Origin: a bacterium ADurb.Bin243
GTDB taxonomy: Bacteria > Muiribacteriota > UBA9980
Assembly (NCBI GenBank): GCA_002069765.1
Contig: MWBZ01000029.1
Coordinates: 1-43,082, forward strand
Length of the DNA stretch: 43,082 nt
Direction of reading: 5' to 3'
How positions within the stretch are numbered: the first letter of the stretch is position 1; each line of letters starts with the position of its first letter. A program made the position numbers and the translations under genes. The notes beneath the pieces were generated by a model. It saw only the letters and a list, made by a program, of their open reading frames with translations. It had not been told where the DNA came from and did no database searches. Shown in pieces: positions 1 through 6,931 of the stretch.

Positions 1-32
1 TAAAATGTACGCTCGTTTTGTGTTGTGAAATT

Positions 33-61
33 ATTATAACACAGCTCGTTTTTTATGTCAA
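33..61 (-). promoter_or_regulatory. Consensus sigma-70 promoter firing out of the left edge
   Basis: On the minus strand there is a perfect -35 TTGACA (61..56), an exact 17-bp spacer and a perfect -10 TATAAT (38..33). A TGT just before the -10 also makes it an extended -10. The DNA upstream of the -35 (about 62-100) is almost pure A/T in homopolymer runs, like an UP element. The transcript would leave the window to the left, so its gene is not visible. This strength is typical of stable RNA or ribosomal protein operons, which is inference. Confidence 0.85.
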
Positions 62-163
62 GCTTTTTTTATTTTTTTCTTTTTATTTTAAAATCATCGT
101 GTTTTGTTGAGCTCCAGACATTTTTTTCCAGGACTCGTTCAAAAATCCCTGCGGGAAATTTAT

Positions 164-198
164 TAGTGGATAGTGGACAGAGAATAGTGAATAGTTGA
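164..198. repeat. Degenerate heptamer tandem repeat
   Basis: Five consecutive 7-base units read TAGTGGA, TAGTGGA, CAGAGAA, TAGTGAA, TAGTTGA. Two are identical and the others differ at one to four positions. Short heptameric arrays like this occur in intergenic DNA of several bacteria. No function is visible here. Confidence 0.6.
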
Positions 199-334
199 GG
201 CTGAGGCTCGCCCTGCGAGCTCTACATATAAAATAAAAAATGCTTGAGTTGTTAGTGGTTATATGAAAGTTGATTTACCAGAACGCCTAACATAAAACAC
301 TGATGCCGACTCACCATCAAGCCATTATTGCTGC

Positions 335-360
335 GCAGACGCGCGCGTGCGCGCGTCTGC
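335..360. repeat. GC-only-core palindrome, 12-bp arms
   Basis: Arms 335-346 and 349-360 are perfectly complementary, with a core of alternating GC and only two bases in the centre. It stands out in otherwise AT-rich DNA. There is no T-tract on either side, so it is not a standard terminator. It could form a cruciform, Z-DNA or a protein site; none of these is shown. Confidence 0.6.
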
Positions 361-490
361 AAATGAACGAAAGGCAGTGAAGAAATTTGAGACAGTTGCC
401 GAAAATAGCAACCCGGATTAAAGGCACAGCATAAAAGCCGGTACTTAACAAAAATAAAGCGTCAGGCGATTCGGGGGTTGGAAGGGATTT

Positions 491-530
491 TAAGGGAAGG
501 GAGGGGCCTTTGGCCTCTCGCCTTCCCTTA
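491..530. repeat. Long imperfect hairpin
   Basis: The outer arms TAAGGGAAGG (491-500) and CCTTCCCTTA (521-530) are perfectly complementary. They enclose a second stem (501-508 with 512-519) closed by a TTT loop, with base 520 bulged and one G-T pair. Neither strand has a U-tract right after the stem, so it is probably a repeat-type hairpin or RNA element rather than a terminator. Confidence 0.6.
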
Positions 531-644
531 TCAAAAAAATCTTAAATCACCCGTAAAACAGATTAATTTCGACCTGAAAGTGTATATCGTAGAATGAAGC
601 GCCAGCTTATATTTCAAATATAGTGAATAAGTTATAGCTTATTA

Positions 645-682
645 AAAGAGGCCTCCGGATAATAATCCGCGGCGGCCTCTTT
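645..682 (-). terminator. Terminator hairpin after the alpha/beta hydrolase gene
   Basis: AAAGAGGCC (645-653) pairs with GGCCTCTTT (674-682), with partial pairing inside. On the minus strand the stem ends in a short T run and lies about 19 bases past the stop codon at 701. The form fits an intrinsic terminator with a weak U-tract. Confidence 0.65.
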
Positions 683-700
683 CATTTTAATTTTTCGTAT

Positions 701-1459
701 TTATTCGCTTATAAGGAACCTGTCGAACCAGCTTAAAACGTTGTCCCACAGCATATACCAATCCTGTTCGGGCACCGAATGTCCCGCTCCGTCGAATTCG
801 ATATACATCTGGCGTTCCGGGATGACCGAATAATATTTCTGTAGTTCGGCGTGGAATTCGCGCGCGCCGTCGGGCGGAACCACGTCGTCGGCGCCGCCAT
901 TTTGCGAAAGGATGGCGCACGGAAAAAAATCGCCGGCCTTCGCAGAGGGAGACTTATCGGTAAGCGCTTTCCAGCGTGGAGTTCCAAGCACGGGCGCGGC
1001 GGCCTTTATGCGTTTATCGCGAAGCGCGGCCGCGTAAGCGATATGTCCGCCCATGGATATTCCGCAAACGCCTATTTTATTGGCAAATATTCCGTGGCAG
1101 GATATAAGTTCGTCTATGATAAGGCTTATTTCATCGGCCGATTTATCTATGGCGAAAAACAGTTCTTCATCGAATCTTTTTGATCCGTAAACGAAACGCG
1201 TTTCGAAATCCGGGTATCTTCTTTCGCCGTGTCCGTAATTATCGACTCCCACGGCCAGCATGCCGGCATTAGCGAAAGTGACGAGTTCTTTTTCATTTTC
1301 TTCTTTGCATACGCCGAGGCCGTGATAAAATATTATCACACCGTTTTTAGACGCGGCCTTTTTGCCGTCTTTATAAGCCAGCAAAACGGGCGCGCCGCCC
1401 AATTTTAATTTTTCGATTATAACCGATTCGCAATTATAGCTGTAACTGATATAAACCAA
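701..1459 (-). CDS. Alpha/beta hydrolase (dienelactone hydrolase/YitV-like esterase)
   Basis: A 252-residue alpha/beta hydrolase, probably a cytosolic esterase or small-molecule hydrolase. The oxyanion motif FYHGLG lies at residues 45-50, the nucleophile elbow GISMGG at 133-138 (Ser135), the likely acid at Asp191/192 in GADDVVPP, and the His at 227 in GAGHSVPE, so the full catalytic triad is visible. Substrate cannot be inferred. The start is uncertain: the open frame begins at a TTG (1459..1457) with an AGAGGA directly abutting it, too close for normal initiation, and no in-frame ATG follows before the core fold. It lies 32 bases after the TPR-peptidase gene and may be co-transcribed with it. 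A terminator hairpin follows. Confidence 0.85.
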   Translation of the reverse strand: MVYISYSYNCESVIIEKLKLGGAPVLLAYKDGKKAASKNGVIIFYHGLGVCKEENEKELVTFANAGMLAVGVDNYGHGERRYPDFETRFVYGSKRFDEELFFAIDKSADEISLIIDELISCHGIFANKIGVCGISMGGHIAYAAALRDKRIKAAAPVLGTPRWKALTDKSPSAKAGDFFPCAILSQNGGADDVVPPDGAREFHAELQKYYSVIPERQMYIEFDGAGHSVPEQDWYMLWDNVLSWFDRFLISE

Positions 1460-1491
1460 TCCTCTCGATATATTTTTTTGCGCTGTAAAGC

Positions 1492-2913
1492 TTATTTAGC
1501 GATATTTTCAAGCCATTCGGTCTGGAGCTTTTCATATGAAGTATAAAAATTTTCCGTAAATATCTGCGCCATGGTTTTTCCATGCGAGAATTCGGGCAGT
1601 ATTTCAACGATCTGCGACTGCCCTATTTTTTCAATTAAAAAAGCGGTGAAGCTGAGCGACTGATCGTAAGCAAGCACTACCGAAGATTCCGGCGATATCC
1701 CCATAAAAGAGCCTTCGAGGCTTTTCATGTCGAATATCTGTTTTTTTGAAAGCTGTTTTTTAAGATTAGCGGTTTGCTTTTCGGTTACTCCTTCGCCTTC
1801 GAGCGTCTGGGCGAAGCCTTCGTTAAGCCATACGGGGCAGTAACCTCGCGAAAGGTTGAATATTACCGCATGGGTATATTCGTGAAGTATTAATTTCTTC
1901 AGTTCGTCCGCATTGGTAAGAACGTCGTTGAGCGGAAGCCTTATTTTGCCGTCGTAAAGTCCGGCCACCCAGACCGGCGAATCGGAAGCCTGTTTGAACT
2001 GGCTTTTTGAATAAATGATAACCTGCGTGGGCGCCTCGGGATAATGATTGAAATAAGATCCGACTTCGTTATAAGCCTCTTCTAAAAACTGCGACACCTT
2101 ATCTACCTTGACGTCGTTTCTTTTCTCTCCGTCGAACTGGATTTTAAAGTGATAAAGGCTCTGGGTTTGAAAATTAGACTCGACCTTCGCCTCTTTTTTA
2201 ACCTTCGCGAGAAGTTCGGCCGCGGCCCTGGCGTACTCGCCTTTTTTTCCGTATTTAACGGAAGCCTCGAGGTTTTCGACGGCCTCGTCGAATTTGCCCT
2301 GGGTGTAATTTATTCTTCCTTTGAGATAGTATGCTTCGGCGCTTTTAAACTTTTCGGCGGCCGGGTCTAAAACGACGATAGCCTCGTCGAAAAAGCCGCG
2401 TTTAAAGTAAACCATGCCGAGGTTCACGCGTATATTGAGCTCGTCGCCTTTTTCGAAATTGCCCATGTTAAGCGCTTTATCGAGCATATTGCCGGCCTCT
2501 TCGTAGCGGGCCTGGTTGGAAAGAAAAACTCCGTAATTCATAAAAACGTTGTACGGCGCGTCTTCGAGCCCGGTGCCTTTTTCGTATAGCTCGGTGGCGG
2601 TACGCGGATCTGATTTGGAAACGGAAACCGCGTAGCTGTTTATAACCAGGGCGAGGTTGTTTTTGATAGTTTTATTAGAAGGGTCCATAGCGGAAGCTTC
2701 TTCGAGTTTCTCTATCGCGGCCTGATAGTCGCGCGCGGCGGCCAATTTCAGGGCGGCCTCGTTGAGGGCCACGGCGCCGCTTTTATCGGAAGCTTCCGAC
2801 TGCGCGGGCGGGTTTTTATCCTGCGCCTGCGCCGCGACGGCAAATAAAAACATATTTAAAAGCATGCAACTAATGATTGTCAGGAATAAATAGCGATATT
2901 TTTGGGGCTTCAT
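1492..2913 (-). CDS. TPR protein with gluzincin peptidase (MA-like) domain, exported
   Basis: A 473-residue protein. A cleavable-looking signal peptide (residues 1-30, ending AVAAQAQ) is followed by about five TPR units (about 45-250) and a C-terminal zinc peptidase-like domain. The HExxH motif is HEYTH at 344-348, and the probable third ligand is Glu365 in WLNEGFAQ, the usual gluzincin arrangement (peptidase MA-like family). It is probably a periplasmic or surface metallopeptidase whose TPR part binds a partner; substrate unknown. ATG start at 2913 with a weak GGTGA upstream. The 141-base gap before the small gene at 3055 shows no clear promoter, so it may belong to the fliA-fapA transcript. 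This is a confident domain call and an uncertain role. Confidence 0.85.
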   Translation of the reverse strand: MKPQKYRYLFLTIISCMLLNMFLFAVAAQAQDKNPPAQSEASDKSGAVALNEAALKLAAARDYQAAIEKLEEASAMDPSNKTIKNNLALVINSYAVSVSKSDPRTATELYEKGTGLEDAPYNVFMNYGVFLSNQARYEEAGNMLDKALNMGNFEKGDELNIRVNLGMVYFKRGFFDEAIVVLDPAAEKFKSAEAYYLKGRINYTQGKFDEAVENLEASVKYGKKGEYARAAAELLAKVKKEAKVESNFQTQSLYHFKIQFDGEKRNDVKVDKVSQFLEEAYNEVGSYFNHYPEAPTQVIIYSKSQFKQASDSPVWVAGLYDGKIRLPLNDVLTNADELKKLILHEYTHAVIFNLSRGYCPVWLNEGFAQTLEGEGVTEKQTANLKKQLSKKQIFDMKSLEGSFMGISPESSVVLAYDQSLSFTAFLIEKIGQSQIVEILPEFSHGKTMAQIFTENFYTSYEKLQTEWLENIAK

Positions 2914-3054
2914 TATAATTCACCACTTTATCAATCACATAAACCGTGACTTGTTTAATTAAATATTTCAAAAATTGGATACCGTGGCCGGTTTTTACGA
3001 TCGAGGATTTTCAAAGTTTTTTTGTATTTCAGGGCCGCCGTGAAGATTTGAATT

Positions 3055-3369
3055 TTATGATTTGATATCGATTAAATTGCCGCGGTTGGGGTCTTTGGCA
3101 TCGATGCGCTCTTTTTTTTCGGGTTCCTTTTTTTCGCCTTTGTTATGTTCGCCGCCTTGCTTTGCGTGTTCGCGCTTCTGCTCGTCGATCGAGTTAAAAG
3201 AAGCGTTCTCGAAATTCTGGACTGTTTCCTTTTTTTCGTCCTGCTCTTTTTGTATGGAAGGATTGTAACGTGACTGACCGTCCTGCTGGATTTTATCCTT
3301 TTCGGCATTCTTAGCCTGATCGCCTTCTTTCATAATGTTGACCTGCATATCGATAGGCCTGATAGTCAT
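3055..3369 (-). CDS. Small hydrophilic protein of the MTIRPID-type found beside fliA/DUF342 genes
   Basis: A 104-residue protein starting MTIRPIDMQVNIMKEGDQ, with the rest extremely rich in Lys, Glu, Gln and Asn and probably disordered. I chose the ATG at 3369 because AGGAGGTGG (3384..3376) lies six bases before it; the open frame extends further upstream but has no such site. From memory, clostridial genomes carry small proteins beginning M-x-I/M-R-P-V/I-D-x-Q next to a FliA-type sigma factor and a DUF342 gene, as here. No function is established that I know of. The gap to the fapA-like gene is 34 bases, so the two are likely co-translated from one mRNA. Confidence 0.75.
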   Translation of the reverse strand: MTIRPIDMQVNIMKEGDQAKNAEKDKIQQDGQSRYNPSIQKEQDEKKETVQNFENASFNSIDEQKREHAKQGGEHNKGEKKEPEKKERIDAKDPNRGNLIDIKS

Positions 3370-3403
3370 ATATATCCACCTCCTGCCGGAGCTTAACAAG
3401 TAT

Positions 3404-5293
3404 TTATATGGGCAGTATCCTTATGTCGCCGTCGGAAATCCCGATAGCCGAGCATTTGACGTTGTCTTTGATATCGTATTTAAAATGCTTTCTGATGGTT
3501 ATAAAAACTCCGGGGAAAAAAGAGTTGAGGGCCACTACTTTGCCTTTCTGGCTGCTGACGATTTCGTTGCAAAGCATGGTTTTTTGTTCGTTGAGCTCCG
3601 CCTGCTTGGCTGCGAGCGTTTCTTTGGTAGCGATGCTCTTTTGCAGGATCTGTTCCTGAGCATCAGAAAACTTTTGAGGGTTCTTGAATTTTAAATTATT
3701 AAGAGTATCGATTGAAATCATTATTTTCTGAATATAATCGGCGGTCTGGCTTATTTCGGAATCGATCCTGACGATTTCCTGCTCTTTGAGGATATCCACG
3801 CCGACGTCGATCTGGGTTTTAGTTCCCGCGGGCGCGCCGATGGTCTGGGCCTCGACATATTCGGAAGCGAATATCCGTCCGCCGACGATCGCGGCTTTTT
3901 TGCCTTTAACGACCACCTGCCTGCCGGAAGTGACGTTCGAGTGCATGATATTATTTTCAACGATCACTTCGTCGTCGGAATAAATAACTCCGCCCTGGAT
4001 GAACTTTGCGCCAATCTTGCCTCCGGCCTTTATGGAGCCGGCTTCTTTGCCGATAAATCCGCCGACGAGTATGACGTTGCCTTTCGCTTCGAGAATCGCG
4101 GCGTTAACGGTTTTTTTAATTTCTATATTGCCTTCGGACTTGACGCTGAAACCGTCGAGCACGGTGCCGTGAACGATGACGGAGCCGTTGAATTCGATAT
4201 TGCCGGTGGAATAATCAACGTCGCCTTTAACTTCGAAAAGCGGCATCACCGAAGGCACATCGTTTTTTATTATCAGCTGGCCGCTAATAAGCGACTGAAA
4301 GAAATATCCGTCAGTAGTTATTTCGACGTTTTTTCCCTTGACCATTTTAGCTAATTTGGGAGCTTTAGCTTTTATGGGTTCGTTAAACACATTAAAGCCG
4401 TCCACGCCCGAAACCGGATCGATCTTTTCTCCGATCATTTCGTTAGCGTTAACGGTATTGATCTTTAATATTTTATGATAATCGACGTTTCCCTGATCGT
4501 CGATTTCAATTTCTATTTTTTTAGACTCGGTCTCAAAATACCATTTTATATAGCCGTCTTCGCCCGCGATAGGCGGTTTTCCTGACGCGACGATAACCGG
4601 CTCGTTATATGTTTTTGAATTGACCATTTTATTAATGGCCTTGTAATCAGGAGCCACTTTTACGTTATTTGCCGAAAGCGCCATCTGGAGCTTCGCTACA
4701 GAAATTTCTTCGCCGCCGTTAAAGGGCGGATCGCAAATAGCGGAAACCGTCATTTTTGATTTATCTATGATAATGCGGATATTGCAGTCGCGCTGCAGTT
4801 TAAAAGTGGCGGGAATGGACGTGGGAGAGCATATTTTAATAGGCGTGCCGTAATAAGTGGGTGAAGCGGCCTGCCGTATGGGCTCGCTTTCGTATTGTTT
4901 CAGCCCGGCTTTTTTGAGATCGTCGAATATTTTATCGGGTTTGACGGGCCTTCCCGCCCCCTGAGGCGAAGTGACCACTATGTAAAGAGCGTCTTCGATC
5001 AAAGACAGCCTGTAATCGCCGTCAACGGCAGGTTCTTTAGGTTTTTCCGGCTCGGCTTCCGCGACGGGAGCGTCTTTAACTTCCTCGCCGGCTCCGCCGG
5101 ATTCAGCGCCTTCGGCGGCCAGGAGCTTCAGCTCGACTTTAAAAGGCTTGTTGAAAAGCCCCAGAAAAGAAGACGAGCCTTCTTCCAAAACGACCACTTC
5201 GACGTCTGAAATCTTGACGCCGAGAACTTTAAGCCCTTTATCGACAGCTTTTTGTTTGGTTTCGCCTTCAAATATTTTTCTTTCAATGCTCAT
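3404..5293 (-). CDS. FapA/DUF342 polymer-forming protein with N-terminal Jag-N domain
   Basis: A 629-residue protein. Residues 1-55 match a Jag-N domain (ending FLGLFNKPFKVEL), found at the start of the RNA-binding protein Jag/KhpB. After an acidic Ala/Glu/Pro linker (about 60-90), residues about 90-500 are the FapA (DUF342) region with glycine-rich beta-helix-like repeats (for example GNIEIKKTVNAAILEAKGNV). Residues about 500-575 look coiled-coil. FapA of Vibrio vulnificus is linked to glucose-signal control of flagellation; in Firmicutes this family neighbours the motility sigma factor. No strong ribosome site precedes the ATG at 5293. It follows the sigma factor gene by 77 bases in the same direction. 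Confidence 0.88.
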   Translation of the reverse strand: MSIERKIFEGETKQKAVDKGLKVLGVKISDVEVVVLEEGSSSFLGLFNKPFKVELKLLAAEGAESGGAGEEVKDAPVAEAEPEKPKEPAVDGDYRLSLIEDALYIVVTSPQGAGRPVKPDKIFDDLKKAGLKQYESEPIRQAASPTYYGTPIKICSPTSIPATFKLQRDCNIRIIIDKSKMTVSAICDPPFNGGEEISVAKLQMALSANNVKVAPDYKAINKMVNSKTYNEPVIVASGKPPIAGEDGYIKWYFETESKKIEIEIDDQGNVDYHKILKINTVNANEMIGEKIDPVSGVDGFNVFNEPIKAKAPKLAKMVKGKNVEITTDGYFFQSLISGQLIIKNDVPSVMPLFEVKGDVDYSTGNIEFNGSVIVHGTVLDGFSVKSEGNIEIKKTVNAAILEAKGNVILVGGFIGKEAGSIKAGGKIGAKFIQGGVIYSDDEVIVENNIMHSNVTSGRQVVVKGKKAAIVGGRIFASEYVEAQTIGAPAGTKTQIDVGVDILKEQEIVRIDSEISQTADYIQKIMISIDTLNNLKFKNPQKFSDAQEQILQKSIATKETLAAKQAELNEQKTMLCNEIVSSQKGKVVALNSFFPGVFITIRKHFKYDIKDNVKCSAIGISDGDIRILPI

Positions 5294-5370
5294 GACAAAT
5301 AACCATTTTATTTATTTTGCCTGCCTGCGGCGCCGTAAGAAACCGGCTTCTATCCCCGGCCGTTTGATGC

Positions 5371-6156
5371 TTATTTTTCGCCGGTCATTTTCGAACCTTT
5401 TTTGGTGGCTGAAAGTTTGGCACGCAGCTTAAGTATAGCTTTCGTATGCAGTTGCGAAACGCGGGAATCTGAAACGTTTAAAATCGCTCCGATTTCCTTG
5501 AGCGTCATTTCTTCGTAGTAGTAAAGGGTCAAAACGAGTTTTTCCCTTTCGGCCAGAGCGTTAATCGCCTTTACCAGCATCTGTTTGAGCTCTTTTTGTT
5601 CTATCTGGTTTTGCGGATTGTCGTTATCGCTGGCAGGAACACTGTCGCCCACGGTAACACCGTCGTCTTCTGAATATAAAAGATCGTCGAGAGACAGCAA
5701 AAAAGAGCCGCGCGTATCTTTATACCATTCGTAAAGCTCTTCCAGGGATATCTTCATATACTCGGCGATTTCTTCGTCGGTAGCCGCACGGCCCAGGGTA
5801 TTTTCAAGATGAACGTATGCTTTTTCAAGCTGGCGGGCTTTCTGACGCACCGAACGCGGCGTCCAGTCGAGCTTTCGCAACTCGTCGAGAATGGACCCGC
5901 GTATTCTGGTCTGAGCATATGTTTTAAACTGGATCTGACGCTGGGGTTCGAATTTTTCTATGGCGTCTATCAGGCCGAATATGCCGTAACCGTAAAGGTC
6001 TTCCACTTCTACGTTAGGCGGAAGCCCCATCGCTACGCGGTTAGCGATATACTTTACGTATGGAGTATATTTTAATATCAGTTGCTCTCTGATTTTAGGA
6101 TCGTGAGAATGCTTATATTTTTGCCATAACTCATAATCCTTATCGACGTCACACAA
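5371..6156 (-). CDS. fliA: RNA polymerase sigma factor, FliA/WhiG (sigma-28) family
   Basis: A 261-residue sigma-70-family group 3 factor. Region 2 covers about residues 25-100, with YVKYIANRVAMGLPPNVEVE and the -10 recognition helix with QFKTYAQTRIRGSILDELR, typical of FliA/WhiG. Region 3 spans about 110-170, and region 4 ends in a helix-turn-helix (LKEIGAILNVSDSRVSQLH). It should direct RNA polymerase to motility-type promoters, but no flagellar gene is in the window, so WhiG-like or other targets are possible. The start is a TTG (6156..6154), chosen because AAGGGGG (6171..6165) lies eight bases upstream. It has its own close-to-consensus promoter in the gap from pth and leads the fapA-like and small downstream genes. 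Confidence 0.9.
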   Translation of the reverse strand: MCDVDKDYELWQKYKHSHDPKIREQLILKYTPYVKYIANRVAMGLPPNVEVEDLYGYGIFGLIDAIEKFEPQRQIQFKTYAQTRIRGSILDELRKLDWTPRSVRQKARQLEKAYVHLENTLGRAATDEEIAEYMKISLEELYEWYKDTRGSFLLSLDDLLYSEDDGVTVGDSVPASDNDNPQNQIEQKELKQMLVKAINALAEREKLVLTLYYYEEMTLKEIGAILNVSDSRVSQLHTKAILKLRAKLSATKKGSKMTGEK

Positions 6157-6195
6157 GCTTGGAACCCCCTTAGTGATTATATATATTTAATACAC

Positions 6196-6224
6196 AGTTT
6201 ACAATAATTTTCGTCATTTGTCAA
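6196..6224 (-). promoter_or_regulatory. Sigma-70 promoter of the sigma factor operon
   Basis: On the minus strand: perfect -35 TTGACA (6224..6219), 17-bp spacer, -10 TAAACT (6201..6196). Transcription would start near 6189 and give a leader of about 33 bases before the TTG start at 6156. Confidence 0.8.
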
Positions 6225-6243
6225 TTATATAATTATATTATTT

Positions 6244-6906
6244 TTATTTAGCGTCTTTAAAGCCGCCCGACTTTTCGCGCGCTTCGCCGCCGGCCGCTTC
6301 TTTTGAAACGCCTTCAGGCGCATCGGTTTTATACCCGAGTTTATTATTGAAATTATTCATAGCGTAGCCGCTTCCTTTTTCCATAAAGGCACGGACAGCT
6401 TCAGAACAGCATTTCAGCACTTCGTCCATCTTCGACTGTTCGTCTTTTGAAAAATTTTCCAGAACGTAATCGGCGAGTTCCCTGTTTTCGGGCCTGCCGC
6501 TCACGCCCACTCTCAGCCTGGTAATTTTATTGGTCTGCAGGCAGGAAAAAATCGATTTAAGCCCGTTATGCCCGCCGTCCGAGCCTTCAAGGCGCAGCCT
6601 CAGCTTGGCAAAAGGAAGATTTACATCGTCGCAGATAATAATGACGTTAGACAGGTCAATTTTAAAATAATTAACCACGTCTCTCACGCAATCTCCGGAG
6701 AGGTTCATATAAGTCTGGGGTTTCAGCGCTATGAAATCGAGGCCGTCTTTTCTTACCTGCAGGCACTCGCCTTTAAACTTGTTCGAAAACTGGCCTTCTG
6801 AGTATCCCAGAGAGGAAACCAGGCTGTCCACAACCATAAAACCTATATTATGCCGCGTTTTTGAGTATTTACGCCCGGGATTCCCGAGCCCGCAAATTAA
6901 ATGCAA
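6244..6906 (-). CDS. pth: Peptidyl-tRNA hydrolase
   Basis: A 220-residue bacterial Pth, which frees tRNA from stalled peptidyl-tRNAs in the cytosol. Conserved features are GLGNPG (residues 6-11, Asn9), catalytic His19 in TRHNIGF, the Asp at 92/93 in CDDVNLPF and Asn113 in GGHNGLKS. The usual length is about 185-195; the last 30 residues are a charged, low-complexity tail (KTDAPEGVSKEAAGGEAREK) that looks disordered. The start is TTG (6906..6904) with AGGGG eight bases upstream; the next possible start would cut into the first beta strand. It is the last gene of the glmU-prs-TPR-pth run and is followed by the promoter for the sigma factor gene. Confidence 0.95.
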   Translation of the reverse strand: MHLICGLGNPGRKYSKTRHNIGFMVVDSLVSSLGYSEGQFSNKFKGECLQVRKDGLDFIALKPQTYMNLSGDCVRDVVNYFKIDLSNVIIICDDVNLPFAKLRLRLEGSDGGHNGLKSIFSCLQTNKITRLRVGVSGRPENRELADYVLENFSKDEQSKMDEVLKCCSEAVRAFMEKGSGYAMNNFNNKLGYKTDAPEGVSKEAAGGEAREKSGGFKDAK

Positions 6907-6931
6907 TTGAATCGCCCCTGTTTATTAATTT

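Larger units (their letters stand above)
62..690. other. Gene-free stretch with repeats and hairpins
   Basis: No convincing reading frame was found in about 600 bases. The stretch holds an A/T-rich tract, a degenerate heptamer array (164-198), a small GC hairpin (206-220), a GC-rich palindrome (335-360), a long hairpin (491-530) and the terminator of the minus-strand gene to the right. I see no tRNA or known riboswitch. A small RNA cannot be excluded by eye. Confidence 0.6.

Noticed and set aside
164-198. CRISPR-like array
   Set aside because: Units are only seven bases, contiguous and degenerate, with no spacers and no cas genes.
335-360. Rho-independent terminator
   Set aside because: No T-tract follows on either strand, and the palindrome is almost loopless.
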